In this document: positions 51,243 through 61,062 of the stretch, one piece after another | Position numbering within the stretch: the first letter of the stretch is position 1 | How the letters are laid out: each line of letters opens with the position of its first letter | Origin: Rhizobium sp. BK316 | GTDB taxonomy: Bacteria > Pseudomonadota > Alphaproteobacteria > Rhizobiales > Rhizobiaceae | Length of the DNA stretch: 64,000 nt | NCBI RefSeq assembly: GCF_014193695.1 | Contig: NZ_JACHZR010000005.1 | Coordinates: 310,001-374,000 of the forward strand | Direction: 5' to 3' | Notes under the pieces: generated by a model | Databases searched by the model: none | The model's input: only the letters and a program-made list of their open reading frames with translations | Told to the model about the DNA's origin: nothing | Made by a program: the position numbers and the translations under genes

Positions 51243-52265
51243 CTATTGGCTCGTCGGCATATTGTAAGGCGTAACGATTTCGACGGTCGAAAACGCCGCC
51301 GGCGCCGCCCGACTGGCAGGGATCGTGCGAGCCATGATTGCACGGAAAGCGGAGCGTGCATCGGTTCTGAGATCATGATGCAGCACGAAATCGATCCGCC
51401 GTTCCACAAGCAAGGCGCGATTATCAGCATCAAGATCATGCGCCACGAAGACCGAGATCGGCCGGCCTGCAGCCTCGAAAGCGGCGAGCACTGCACGGTT
51501 CCCGCCGCCAACTGAATAGACGGCGTTGATCGAGGGATCACCGGCAAGGGCTTCGGCAACGAGCGTGCCCGTCGCGGCATCGGTGCCATGCCCTTCGCTC
51601 ACTTCGATAATACCGATCGACGGATAATGCGCGCGGATCACCCGGCGAAAGCCGATCTCCCGCTCTTCCTCGCCCCGGAAGCGTCCGCTCGACAGCGTCA
51701 CCAGCGCCTTGCCGCCGGAGGCCCCGAGCAGCCGGCCGATAAGGTAGGCTGCCGTCTCCCCCGCCGCCCGGTTATCGGCGCCGGCATAGGCCGACCGAGC
51801 CGAATTCGGCAGGTCGGTGACGAGCGTGACGACCGGGATATCGGCGGCATCGAGCCTTGCAACGGCCGCGACGATATCAGGCACGTCGGGCGCCTTCAGC
51901 ACGATGCCATGTGTGCCACGCAGCCGGATCCGGTCGAGAAGTTGTGCCAATTCTGCCACTCGCACCACCTCGGCAAAATGAAACCGGCAGCGGAAGACAG
52001 TCGGCAGGAAGGTCGCAACCTCCGCTTCGAAGGCGGCCCGCACCGCCGTGCTGAACCTGTCAGGCGTTTCCATGACGATATCGATCGTCAGCTTGCGACC
52101 GGCTACATCGGCACCCGCCTGTTTCTCGAGCTCGGCGATTGCCGCTTTCACCCGCATCTCCGTCTGCCGCCGCACACCGGGCCGGCCGTTCAGCACCCGA
52201 TCGACTGTGGCAGTGCTGAGACCTGCCTGAAAAGCGATATCCTTGACAAGAAAGGGATGTGCCAT
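51243..52265 (-). CDS. LacI family regulator
   Basis: 340 residues. HTH at the N-terminus (VKDIAFQAGLSTATVDRVLN) and a periplasmic-binding-protein-like effector domain close to the ribose/xylose type. It diverges from the phyH-SDR-SMP-30 operon with 94 bp between starts; tandem 11-bp repeats lie next to its own start. It is the best candidate for regulating that operon. The ligand is unknown, probably a sugar or sugar acid. Confidence 0.91.
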   Translation of the reverse strand: MAHPFLVKDIAFQAGLSTATVDRVLNGRPGVRRQTEMRVKAAIAELEKQAGADVAGRKLTIDIVMETPDRFSTAVRAAFEAEVATFLPTVFRCRFHFAEVVRVAELAQLLDRIRLRGTHGIVLKAPDVPDIVAAVARLDAADIPVVTLVTDLPNSARSAYAGADNRAAGETAAYLIGRLLGASGGKALVTLSSGRFRGEEEREIGFRRVIRAHYPSIGIIEVSEGHGTDAATGTLVAEALAGDPSINAVYSVGGGNRAVLAAFEAAGRPISVFVAHDLDADNRALLVERRIDFVLHHDLRTDARSAFRAIMARTIPASRAAPAAFSTVEIVTPYNMPTSQ

Positions 52266-52273
52266 GCTTGCTG

Positions 52274-52295
52274 TTTTGATGGATTTTTGATGGAT
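52274..52295. promoter_or_regulatory. Tandem 11-bp repeat in the LacI-phyH intergenic region
   Basis: TTTTGATGGAT occurs twice without a gap (52274-52284, 52285-52295), one helical turn apart, 8 bp upstream of the LacI start. Candidate regulator binding site, though it is not the palindrome usual for LacI proteins. Confidence 0.45.
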
Positions 52296-52359
52296 TCCTG
52301 CTCTATATCAGGATCGCCGTCGGCGTATAGTCCCTTCATCGGACATGGAGGAGCACCCG

Positions 52360-53547
52360 ATGAAATCAGACAACCAGCAGAAACTGCGTACCGACCGCGT
52401 CTGGCTCACCGAAGACGCCTGCGATCTCAATGATTTCCGCGCGCTCGCCGAAAAGACAACCGTCCTCGCCGACTACCCAACGGCTTCTGCCGTCGAGAAG
52501 AACGTGCTGATCTACGACAGCCGCAAGGTGATCGAGGCAGCCTCGACGCCGGAAGGCCGTCGCGCCATTCTCGCCGAGATCTCGGAAGCCTTCGGCATCG
52601 GCCCCGGCGTCGTCGTCTTCAAGCATGCCTACGAAGACACCGGCATCATCGATCGAGCCAGCACCATCTTCGACGAGATCATCGAGGAGCAGCACCGCAC
52701 ATCGACCGGGGGCGGCGACCATTTCGCCAAGCCCGGCGCCAATGACCGCATCTGGAACTCGCTGGAAAAACACTGCCTTGCCGACCCCGACAACTTCGCT
52801 CGCTATTACGGCAATGCCATCGTGGCGCTGGCGAGCGAGGCATGGCTCGGCCCGCATTATCAGATGACGGCGCAGGTTAACCGGGTGAACCCGGGCGGTG
52901 CCGCGCAATCGGCCCATCGCGACTATCACCTCGGCTTCCAGTCATCCAAGGTAATCGAGCAGTTCCCCGCGCATGTCCATCGCCTCTCGCCGGTGCTGAC
53001 CCTGCAGGGTGCGGTCGCCCATTGCGACATGCCGCTCGAAAGCGGCCCGACGCTTTTCCTGCCACACAGCCAGACCTACGAGCCGGGCTACCTCGCTCTC
53101 AAGCGCCAGGAATTCAAGGATTATTTCGACCAGAACCATATCCAGCTGCCGCTGGAAAAGGGCGATGTCGTCTTCTTCAACCCCGCCCTCTTCCATGCCG
53201 CCGGCACCAACCGCTCGAAAGACATCAAGCGCGTGGCGAACCTGCTGCAGGTCTCCTCGGCCTTTGGCCGAGCGATGGAAACCGTCAATCGCGAACGCAT
53301 GAGCGCAAAACTCTTCCCCACTCTCAAGGCGCTGAAAAGTGCGCTGTCGGCAAGCGAGATCGCCAATGCCGTCGCCTCCTGCGCGGAAGGCTATTCCTTC
53401 CCGACCAATCTCGACCGCGATCCGCCACTCGGCGGCCTTGCGCCAAAGACCCAGGCCCGGTTGATGCACGAGGCGCTCGCGGAAAACTGGAGCGACGACG
53501 CCTTCGGCAAGGCCCTTGCGGAACAGGCAGCCAGGAAGCTGAGCTGA
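52360..53547 (+). CDS. Phytanoyl-CoA dioxygenase (PhyH)-like Fe(II)/2-oxoglutarate oxygenase
   Basis: 395 residues in the PhyH cupin superfamily. The iron-binding His-x-Asp is in SAHRDYHLGF (about 186-188) and the distal His in FFNPALFHAAGTNRS (about 278). PhyH-type enzymes hydroxylate with 2-oxoglutarate and O2; bacterial ones act on many small molecules. The C-terminal ~90 residues (FPTLKALKSALSASEIANAV onward) extend beyond the core. GGAGGAG precedes the ATG at 52360. First gene of a three-gene operon with an SDR and an SMP-30 lactonase, divergent from LacI. The substrate cannot be named. Confidence 0.9.
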   Translation: MKSDNQQKLRTDRVWLTEDACDLNDFRALAEKTTVLADYPTASAVEKNVLIYDSRKVIEAASTPEGRRAILAEISEAFGIGPGVVVFKHAYEDTGIIDRASTIFDEIIEEQHRTSTGGGDHFAKPGANDRIWNSLEKHCLADPDNFARYYGNAIVALASEAWLGPHYQMTAQVNRVNPGGAAQSAHRDYHLGFQSSKVIEQFPAHVHRLSPVLTLQGAVAHCDMPLESGPTLFLPHSQTYEPGYLALKRQEFKDYFDQNHIQLPLEKGDVVFFNPALFHAAGTNRSKDIKRVANLLQVSSAFGRAMETVNRERMSAKLFPTLKALKSALSASEIANAVASCAEGYSFPTNLDRDPPLGGLAPKTQARLMHEALAENWSDDAFGKALAEQAARKLS

Positions 53548-53576
53548 CACGGCCATTACAACACCATCATCCCAGA

Positions 53577-53599
53577 GCCCCTTACCAGCGGTAAGGGGC
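53577..53599 (+). terminator. Intercistronic hairpin between phyH-like gene and SDR
   Basis: GCCCCTTACC and GGTAAGGGGC, perfect 10-bp stem with a 3-base loop and no T-run. It lies 30 bases after the phyH stop and about 30 before the next start, so it may attenuate or stabilise the message rather than end it. Confidence 0.6.
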
Positions 53600-53628
53600 C
53601 ATTGGCATGTCATCAGGAGGAAAGACAT

Positions 53629-54450
53629 ATGAACACGGATTACGCCCGCCTCGACGGCAAGATCGCCATCGTCACCGGCGGCACACAGGGCCTCGGCGCC
53701 ACCATTGCCCGCCTCTTTGCCGAACGCGGCGCTGAAGGCATCGTCATCTGCGGCCGCAACGAAGCCAAGGGCAAGGCAAAAGCCGAGGAGATTTCGTCAA
53801 AGACCGGCGCCAAGGTGGTCTACGTCAAGGCCGATCTCGGCAAGGTCGAGGATGCGCAAAATGTCGTCCATGTCTGCGACCAGACCTTCGGCCGCGTCGA
53901 TGCCCTGGTCAATGCCGCTGCCATCACCGACCGCGGCACGATCCTCGATACCAGCCCCGAACTCTTCGACGCCATGTTCGCCGTCAACGTTCGCGCCCCC
54001 TTCTTCCTCATGCAGGAAACGGTCAAGGTCATGCGCCGAGAGAAGACCGAAGGCACCGTCGTCAATATCGGCTCCATGTCCGCCAAGGCCGGCCAACCCT
54101 TCATATCAGCCTATTGCGCGTCCAAGGGCGCACTGGAAACATTGACCAAGAACACCGCCTATGCGCTCTTGCGCAACCGCATCCGCGTCAATGGCCTGAA
54201 TATCGGCTGGATGGCCTCCGAAGGCGAAGACCGCATCCAGAGGGAGTTTCACAAGGCCGACGATGACTGGCTCGCCAAGGCTGCCGCAAGCCAGCCCTTC
54301 GGCCGTCTTGTCGATCCGGAGGAGGTTGCCCGCGCCTGTGTCTATCTATCATCGGCCGAATCCGGCCTGATGACCGGCTCCGTCATCTGCTTCGACCAAT
54401 CGATCTGGGGCGCCTATGACGGCTCGCCGCATCCGATAGCCGCTCTTTAA
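53629..54450 (+). CDS. Short-chain dehydrogenase/reductase
   Basis: 273 residues, classical SDR. Cofactor site VTGGTQGLG, NAAAITD in place of NNAG, catalytic Ser in NIGSMSAKAG and YCASKG. The C-terminus CFDQSIWGAYDGSPHPIA is distinctive and shared with rhizobial sugar-linked members. AGGAGGAAAG lies just before the ATG at 53629. Second gene of the phyH operon; next comes a lactonase, so oxidation of a sugar to its lactone is plausible. Confidence 0.9.
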   Translation: MNTDYARLDGKIAIVTGGTQGLGATIARLFAERGAEGIVICGRNEAKGKAKAEEISSKTGAKVVYVKADLGKVEDAQNVVHVCDQTFGRVDALVNAAAITDRGTILDTSPELFDAMFAVNVRAPFFLMQETVKVMRREKTEGTVVNIGSMSAKAGQPFISAYCASKGALETLTKNTAYALLRNRIRVNGLNIGWMASEGEDRIQREFHKADDDWLAKAAASQPFGRLVDPEEVARACVYLSSAESGLMTGSVICFDQSIWGAYDGSPHPIAAL

Positions 54451-54461
54451 AACGCATCCAC

Positions 54462-54485
54462 GCCTGGCGCTTTCTGCAGCCAGGC
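54462..54485 (+). terminator. Intercistronic hairpin between SDR and SMP-30 gene
   Basis: GCCTGGC and GCCAGGC, perfect 7-bp stem with a 10-base loop and no T-run, 11 bases after the SDR stop. Confidence 0.5.
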
Positions 54486-54546
54486 TCTGGCACGTTCAGC
54501 CGTTTGCCGCTACGAAGATGCAATATCGATCTGGGAGGAATCGTGC

Positions 54547-55458
<912 letters not shown>

Positions 55459-55460
55459 GC

Positions 55461-55742
55461 CTACGCCTTGCGCGCTGCAGCTCTGAGTGCCTGCTGGAAA
55501 ACCTGCTTCATCTCGGCAAAACCATCAAAGCCGAGATGATGCGCGAAGCGGATGACGCTGGTCTGTGAAACATTGCAGCGCTCGGCGATCTTCTGGCTGC
55601 TTTCGAAAGCGAACACATCGGGCCTCTCGGCGGCGAGCCGCGCCAGCGCATCCAGCCGCTGCGGCAGATCGCGATGGATGGAAACCCAGAATGCCTTGCT
55701 GAGAAAGGCATCTCCGTCAGCCTTCATCGAAACGGTCTGCAT
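55461..55742 (-). CDS. HTH-only RpiR-like protein
   Basis: 93 residues: a complete RpiR-type HTH_6 domain (FESSQKIAERCNVSQTSVIR, then FAHHLGFDGFAEMKQVFQQA) with no SIS domain. The frame stops naturally with AARKA, and the following sequence is the SMP-30 gene on the other strand. Full RpiR proteins have about 280 residues. It is either a truncated regulator kept as a small DNA-binding protein or a remnant. GGAGG lies 5 bases before the ATG at 55740-55742, which argues that it is translated. Confidence 0.72.
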   Translation of the reverse strand: MQTVSMKADGDAFLSKAFWVSIHRDLPQRLDALARLAAERPDVFAFESSQKIAERCNVSQTSVIRFAHHLGFDGFAEMKQVFQQALRAAARKA

Positions 55743-55763
55743 TCCAGCCTCCATCGTTTACCG

Positions 55764-55804
55764 CCCCGTGGAGGCCAGGATCATCATGGCCCCAGCCCCA
55801 CGGG
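55764..55804 (-). terminator. Imperfect hairpin after thuA-like gene
   Basis: CCCGTGG (55765-55771) pairs with CCACGGG (55798-55804), extended by GGCCA/TGGCC with a small internal bulge. No T-run. It lies just beyond the stop of the minus-strand thuA-like gene and may end that operon. It also lies upstream of the short RpiR gene. Confidence 0.4.
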
Positions 55805-55813
55805 AGGAACTAT

Positions 55814-56563
55814 TTAAGCCTTCACCTTGTCCGGCCGGCCGTGCAGTGGCTCCTTGCGGTGCCAGTTTTCGAGGATGCGGCCATCCATATGCTTCTGCTG
55901 CGCCCAGCGTATGCCGTTGGTGATGACCTTGTGCACCGTCTTGTCGTGATAGATCGGGTACGTCTCGTGGCCGGGACTAAAGAAGAAGATGCGCCCGCGC
56001 CCGCGCTGGAAGGTGCAGCCGCTGCGGAACACCTCGCCACCGGAATACCAGGAGATGAATACCAGCTCGTCCGGCTGAGGAATGTCGAAGGGCTCGCCAT
56101 ACATTTCCGAAGCATTGACCTCGAAATAGGGCGGCAGGCCCTCGGCGATCGGGTGCGAGGGATTGACCACCCAGACGCGCTCCAGATCGCCCTCGGGCGT
56201 TTCGCGCCAGGAGAGATTGGCATTGGTGCCCATCAGCCGGCGGAAGAGCTTGGAGTGATGGCCGGAATGCAGGACCAGCAGGCCCATGCCCTTCAACACC
56301 CGCTGCTGTACGCGGTCGATCAGCCCGTCGCTGACCTCTTCATGCGCCATATGCCCCCACCAGAGCAGCACGTCAGTATCGTTGAGCACGGAATCCGGCA
56401 GGCCTTCATCCGGATCGTCGAGCGTGCCGCGGCGGATCTCGAAATCGGGATGGGCGATACCGGCGGCGATCGCGCCGTCGATACGGTCGGGATAGATATC
56501 CTGGACTTCCTTGTGGACCTGCTCGTGGCGTCCTTCGTTCCAGATCGTGACCTTGATTGTCAT
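55814..56563 (-). CDS. thuA: ThuA-like trehalose/sucrose utilisation protein
   Basis: 249 residues in the ThuA family (glutamine-amidotransferase-like fold). Family blocks: KVTIWNEGRHEQ, VLLWWGHMAHEEVSDGLIDR, GLLVLHSGHHSKLFRRLMGT, VFISWYSGGEVFRSGCTFQR and PGHETYPIYHD. In Sinorhizobium ThuA acts with ThuB in catabolism of trehalose and sucrose through 3-keto derivatives. Last gene of an ABC transporter operon in order binding protein, two permeases, ATPase, thuA. A thuB-like gene is absent from this strand; a divergent oxidoreductase may serve instead. Confidence 0.9.
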   Translation of the reverse strand: MTIKVTIWNEGRHEQVHKEVQDIYPDRIDGAIAAGIAHPDFEIRRGTLDDPDEGLPDSVLNDTDVLLWWGHMAHEEVSDGLIDRVQQRVLKGMGLLVLHSGHHSKLFRRLMGTNANLSWRETPEGDLERVWVVNPSHPIAEGLPPYFEVNASEMYGEPFDIPQPDELVFISWYSGGEVFRSGCTFQRGRGRIFFFSPGHETYPIYHDKTVHKVITNGIRWAQQKHMDGRILENWHRKEPLHGRPDKVKA

Positions 56564-56579
56564 GCTATTCCTCGATGTT

Positions 56580-57662
56580 TCAAATTTGAGCCGAATGGAG
56601 AACCCGGCCGGCGGAATCGAACAGATGGCAAGCGGCGCGCTCGGCTGTGAGCGAAACGCGATCGCCGGGACGAATGGTCATGTCGCCTTCTGTGCGCACG
56701 ACGATCGGCTGCTGCTGCGACCCGACCGTTAGATAGGTCTCGACACCAAGCCGCTCGACGATAACGACCTCGGCCGAAAAATCGCCCTGCCCCTGCGGCG
56801 CGAGCTTCAGATGCTCCGGCCGGATGCCGAGTTTCGCCTCACCCTGCGGCACGGCGCCATTGGCATCCGAGAGATCGATCGCAAGGCCGAGCGGGCTTTC
56901 CAGATGCACCTTGCCGGCATCCCGGCGTGTTGCCGTCATCGGCAGCACGTTCATCTTCGGCGAGCCGATGAAGGTCGCGACGAACTCGTTTTCGGGCTGA
57001 TGGTAGAGTTCCATCGGCGCGCCCTGCTGGGCCACGACACCCTCGTTCAGAACGACGATACGATCGGCCATTGTCATCGCCTCGACCTGGTCATGCGTGA
57101 CATAGACAACGGTCGCCTTCAGCTCGCGATGCAGGCGCTGCAGCTCGGCGCGCATCTGCACGCGCAGCGCCGAATCGAGATTCGACAGCGGCTCGTCGAA
57201 CAGGATCAGCGACGGCTTCTTGATGATCGCACGGCCGATCGCCACGCGCTGGCGCTGGCCACCGGACAGTGCTCCCGGCTTGCGGCTGAGATAGTCAGTC
57301 AGTTGCAGGATCTCCGCGACGCCTTCGACCTGCTTCTTGATTTCGGCTTCCGGCACCTTCTTGAGGCTCAGCGAAAAGCCGATATTTTCAGCGACCGTCA
57401 TATGCGGATAGAGCGCATAGGACTGGAATACCATGGCGATGCCGCGCTTGTCCGGCGGCACGTCGTTGATGCGCTGGCCGTTCAGCACCAGATCGCCCTC
57501 ATCGATGCCTTCGAGGCCGGCGATCATACGCAACAACGTGGACTTGCCGCAGCCCGACGGGCCGACGAACACGGCGAATTCGCCATCCTCCACCGTGATA
57601 TCGACGCCCTTGATGACTTCGAGCGCGCCGTAGAATTTGCGAACGTTTCTGAGATTGATCAT
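56580..57662 (-). CDS. Sugar ABC transporter ATP-binding protein (MalK/UgpC type)
   Basis: 360 residues. Walker A GPSGCGKSTLL, signature LSGGQRQRVAIGRAI, Walker B LILFDEPLSNLD, switch His in YVTHDQVEAMT; TOBE domain to the C-terminus. It has an intact PKMN motif after the switch region. It energises the importer encoded upstream and is 16 bp from thuA, so likely co-translated. In the Sinorhizobium system the equivalent is ThuK. Confidence 0.92.
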   Translation of the reverse strand: MINLRNVRKFYGALEVIKGVDITVEDGEFAVFVGPSGCGKSTLLRMIAGLEGIDEGDLVLNGQRINDVPPDKRGIAMVFQSYALYPHMTVAENIGFSLSLKKVPEAEIKKQVEGVAEILQLTDYLSRKPGALSGGQRQRVAIGRAIIKKPSLILFDEPLSNLDSALRVQMRAELQRLHRELKATVVYVTHDQVEAMTMADRIVVLNEGVVAQQGAPMELYHQPENEFVATFIGSPKMNVLPMTATRRDAGKVHLESPLGLAIDLSDANGAVPQGEAKLGIRPEHLKLAPQGQGDFSAEVVIVERLGVETYLTVGSQQQPIVVRTEGDMTIRPGDRVSLTAERAACHLFDSAGRVLHSAQI

Positions 57663-57681
57663 TCGTTTCTCTTTCTTGATC

Positions 57682-58593
57682 TCAGCCCTTCACACCGCCC
57701 GAGAAAGTCTGGACGAGGAAGCGTCGCGCAAAGCCGAAGGCGACGACGGCAGGCAGCAGGTAAATGAAGGCGAGCGCCGTCAGCAGGCCGTAATCGATCT
57801 CGTTGATGCGCAGGAAGGCGCGGAAGAGGCCGAGCGGCAGCGTCTGCAGCTCTGGCGACGACAGGAAGATCAGCGGCAGCAGGAAATCGCCCCAGGCAGA
57901 CATGAAGGCGAAGAGACCGGCGGCCGCCAGACCCGGCATGGCAAGCGGGATCAGCACGCGGCGGATGCGCTGCATCATCGTCGCCCCGTCCATGACGGCC
58001 GCTTCCTCATAGTCGCGCGGCAACCCGTCGAAGAAGGTCTTCATGATCCAGAGCGCAAGCGGCAACTGCATGGTGGCGAGCACCAGCATGATACCGAGAT
58101 AACCGTCGATGAACCCGGTCCAGCGCATGATATCGCGGGCATAGCTTCCGAAGATCGGCCGCAGGATTGCAGCCTCCCCATTGTTCAGCGTCAGCAGGAA
58201 CTTGTAGAGCGGCACGACGAGTGCGGTCGGCGGCAACACGCGGATCAGCAGGATCGCGTAGAGGAAGGGCAGCTTCCACCAGGCCCGCGTGCGCGACAGC
58301 GCATAGCCACCGAGCCCCGCCAGAACCATGACGATAAGCGTCGCTCCGCCGACCACGAAGAGCGAGTTGAACAGCCACTTCGCCCCATCCTCCTTGGTGA
58401 AGACGCGCACATAGTTTGCAAGCGTCCATTGCTCCGGCCAGCGCAGGAAGAGCCGCGCATTGCCATCGAAGGAGGCGAGCAGCACCCAGAAAAAGGGCAC
58501 GGCGCAGAAGATCGAGATGATCGACAGCGTTGCATAGGCGATGAGGTCGGAGCGGGTCTTGTTGGCACCTTCGCTCGGGGAAATAGCGGTCAT
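57682..58593 (-). CDS. Sugar ABC transporter permease (MalG type)
   Basis: 303 residues, six transmembrane segments, EAA loop EEAAVMDGATMMQRIRRVLI. N-terminus about 20 residues cytoplasmic. The C-terminus RFLVQTFSGGVKG is typical. Partner of the permease ending at 58595; the two genes are separated by one base. Confidence 0.92.
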   Translation of the reverse strand: MTAISPSEGANKTRSDLIAYATLSIISIFCAVPFFWVLLASFDGNARLFLRWPEQWTLANYVRVFTKEDGAKWLFNSLFVVGGATLIVMVLAGLGGYALSRTRAWWKLPFLYAILLIRVLPPTALVVPLYKFLLTLNNGEAAILRPIFGSYARDIMRWTGFIDGYLGIMLVLATMQLPLALWIMKTFFDGLPRDYEEAAVMDGATMMQRIRRVLIPLAMPGLAAAGLFAFMSAWGDFLLPLIFLSSPELQTLPLGLFRAFLRINEIDYGLLTALAFIYLLPAVVAFGFARRFLVQTFSGGVKG

Positions 58594-58594
58594 G

Positions 58595-59482
58595 TCAGAC
58601 CTCCACTTTCATGGCTCGGACATAGCCGATGCCGAGGATCAGCGAGATGATGAGCGCGACGACCGCGACCGCAGCACCGTAACCGAGCTGGAAGGCCGTG
58701 AAGGACTGGTTGTAGATGTAGATGCTGACGACCTCCGTCGCCCCGCCCGGGCCGCCGCGCGTCAGCGCGTAGACGAGACCGAAGACGGCAATGGTGGAGA
58801 CGGCCGAAATCAGCATGTAGAGCAGGATTGTCGGCATCATCAGCGGCAGGGTGATGCGGCGGAACATCTGCGACGGTGTCGCGCCGTCCATGCGCGCCGC
58901 CTCGTAGATCTCGGCGGGGATGGTGCTGAGGCCCGCCGTAAGCAGGATCATCGCGGTCGCGATACCGCGCCAGGTGTTGACGATGATGATCATCGACAGT
59001 GGGAAGGCGTTCAGCCAGTCGGCCGGATTGATGCCGAAGAAGGCAACGATGCGCGAGAGCGTCGCATGTTCGCCGCCGGCCAGCATCGAGATCCACATGA
59101 AGCCGGCAACGACTTCCGGGGCGGCATTCGGCAGAAGAATAATCGAAGAGAAGAACTGGCGGAAACGGATCGGCCGGCGCAGCGCCATTGCCGAGATCAG
59201 TCCGAGCGCGAACTGCCCGATGACGGCAGAACCCATGACGAAGACGAAGGTGACGAACAGCGAATTCCAGAACTTTGCATCGTTGAAGAGGCGCACATAG
59301 TTGCGGATACCGACGAAGCGCGGCCGCAGGGCCGCAGCTCCTGTCAGCGCCTCATTGGTGAAGCTCAGATAGACGGAATAGAGGGCGGGATAGATCACAA
59401 AGGCCAGAAGCAGGACCAGCGACGGCAGCAGAACCAGCAGGAGTTGGCGCTCGGTTCGCTTTTCATGAGAGTTTCGGGCCAT
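58595..59482 (-). CDS. Sugar ABC transporter permease (MalF type)
   Basis: 295 residues, six transmembrane segments, EAA loop EIYEAARMDGATPSQMFRRI. The first helix is RQLLLVLLPSLVLLLAFVIY. Works with the MalG-type permease. It follows the binding-protein gene by 85 bases. Confidence 0.92.
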   Translation of the reverse strand: MARNSHEKRTERQLLLVLLPSLVLLLAFVIYPALYSVYLSFTNEALTGAAALRPRFVGIRNYVRLFNDAKFWNSLFVTFVFVMGSAVIGQFALGLISAMALRRPIRFRQFFSSIILLPNAAPEVVAGFMWISMLAGGEHATLSRIVAFFGINPADWLNAFPLSMIIIVNTWRGIATAMILLTAGLSTIPAEIYEAARMDGATPSQMFRRITLPLMMPTILLYMLISAVSTIAVFGLVYALTRGGPGGATEVVSIYIYNQSFTAFQLGYGAAVAVVALIISLILGIGYVRAMKVEV

Positions 59483-59567
59483 TGAAGCTCACAACCTTAT
59501 CAAATGAAATCGGAAAGACGCGGCGAGAATGCCGCGTCCCCGTCTTGGCGGGAGGAAGATAAGCGGC

Positions 59568-60860
59568 TTACTTGACCATGTCGTCGCCGAGCGTTTCCTT
59601 GACGTAGTCGACAAGGATCTTCTGGGCGCCGGCCGCATCGGTTTCCTTGCGCAGCAGGGCTTCGGTGGCGCGTGCCACACCTTCGGCAACCGTGCCGAAG
59701 CCGGAAGCCTGCTTCAGGAAGACGCCGTTTCCAGCAGCAGCATGGATCGGAACGAGTTCCGTCAGCTTCTGGAATTCCGGATCCTTGGCGGCATCCTTGC
59801 TGGCCGGAATGTTGCCGATGCGGGCAGCATAGGAAACCTGTGTTTCGACCGAGCCGATTTCCATCAGCGCCTTCTTGGCCAGTTCCACATTGGCGGACTT
59901 GGAGTTGACGGCCCACGGAGCAGCGAGGTTGGCAAGCACGTACTGGCCGCCGCTCTGACCCGGAACGGTCCAGGTGCCGACGATCTTGGTCACGTCAGGG
60001 ATCGGGTTCTTGCTCTCGCGACCCCAGTCGAAAATGTAGCACCAGGAACCGCAGGTGGTGGCGGCAAGCTTGCCGGCCGGGAACATTTCATACTTCGGCA
60101 CGACCCAGGGCTCCGGTCCGAGCAGCGGCTGCACCGGCATGAGGTCCTTGTCGATCAGCGTCTTGTAGACGTTGAAGACATCCTTGACACCTTCGCCGTT
60201 CAGGTCGAGCTTGCCATCGGCACCGACGAGCTGCGGCGTCTTGGAACCGACGAGCAGGTGCTGGAAGCCTTCGTCGAAGGCGCCGCTGCCCCAGGAAACG
60301 CCGGCCGGGAAGAGTAGGCCGTAAGAGCCGGTCTTCTGCTTGACTTCGGCGGCGCGATCCAGGAGCTCCTGCCAGGTCTTCGGCTGCTCGGCGGAGATGC
60401 CAGCCTTTTCGAGAACATCCTTGCGGAAATAGATTTCCTGAATGCCGAGCATGAACGGCATCACATAGGTTTCGCCGTCAGGGCTGACAGCAAGCTGCTT
60501 GGCGACGTCATAGAGGTTGGCATAGCCGTCCCAGGCCTTGAACTCGGTGGAAACGGGCGCGAGGTAGCCGGCTTCGACCATGTCGGCAACGGCAGCCGTC
60601 GTCGGGATGGAGAAGAGGTCGGGTGCGTTGCCGGCGCCGAGTTCGGTCAGGAGCTTGGTGAGATAGTCCTTATCCGGCGCCGGATATTCGACGACCTCGA
60701 CCGTCACGGCATATTTTTTCTCGATCCGCTCGACGGTCGACTTCATCGCGTCGATGCCGGCCTGACCGTGATTGGCGATACGAATTGTTTCAGCATGGGC
60801 CAGCGTCGAAACCGCGCTGAATAGGATGGCGCACAGGCCACCGATAACCGTCTTCTTCAA
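59568..60860 (-). CDS. Sugar ABC transporter substrate-binding protein
   Basis: 430 residues, family 1 extracellular solute-binding protein. I use the TTG at 60858-60860: GGGAGGAC lies just upstream and it begins directly with a signal peptide (KKTVIGGLCAILFSAVSTLA, cut after AHA). A GTG at 60902 would add residues that cover the RBS. The mature protein has PAPDKDYLTKLLTELGAGNA and FPAGKLAATTCGSWCYIFDW, the second with an unusual Cys pair. First gene of the thu-like operon. The sugar is unknown. Confidence 0.92.
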   Translation of the reverse strand: MKKTVIGGLCAILFSAVSTLAHAETIRIANHGQAGIDAMKSTVERIEKKYAVTVEVVEYPAPDKDYLTKLLTELGAGNAPDLFSIPTTAAVADMVEAGYLAPVSTEFKAWDGYANLYDVAKQLAVSPDGETYVMPFMLGIQEIYFRKDVLEKAGISAEQPKTWQELLDRAAEVKQKTGSYGLLFPAGVSWGSGAFDEGFQHLLVGSKTPQLVGADGKLDLNGEGVKDVFNVYKTLIDKDLMPVQPLLGPEPWVVPKYEMFPAGKLAATTCGSWCYIFDWGRESKNPIPDVTKIVGTWTVPGQSGGQYVLANLAAPWAVNSKSANVELAKKALMEIGSVETQVSYAARIGNIPASKDAAKDPEFQKLTELVPIHAAAGNGVFLKQASGFGTVAEGVARATEALLRKETDAAGAQKILVDYVKETLGDDMVK

Positions 60861-61023
60861 CGGAAGTCCTCCCTTTTTTAGAGCCACGGCGCCCTCCAGC
60901 ACCGGTGACGAAAATGTACACGCATTCTGAATGCTGACAAGATGATTTTTGAAACCTCAAACTACGCAAATTTATCATATTGATTTTAGGTAGTTATTTA
61001 TAACTTGCACCAATGGTATCGTT

Positions 61024-61041
61024 TGTGTAATCGTTTGCACA
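61024..61041. promoter_or_regulatory. LacI-type operator upstream of the oxidoreductase gene
   Basis: TGTG-TAATCGTTTG-CACA has the AATCGTTT core of LacI/GalR sites and TGTG/CACA outer arms. A second ATCGTTTGTGT partly overlaps upstream. The AT-rich 202-bp region between the divergent binding-protein and oxidoreductase genes also holds the promoters of both. The LacI protein encoded at 62078 is the likely binder. Confidence 0.6.
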
Positions 61042-61062
61042 GCGATATCAGGGAGGATTTCG

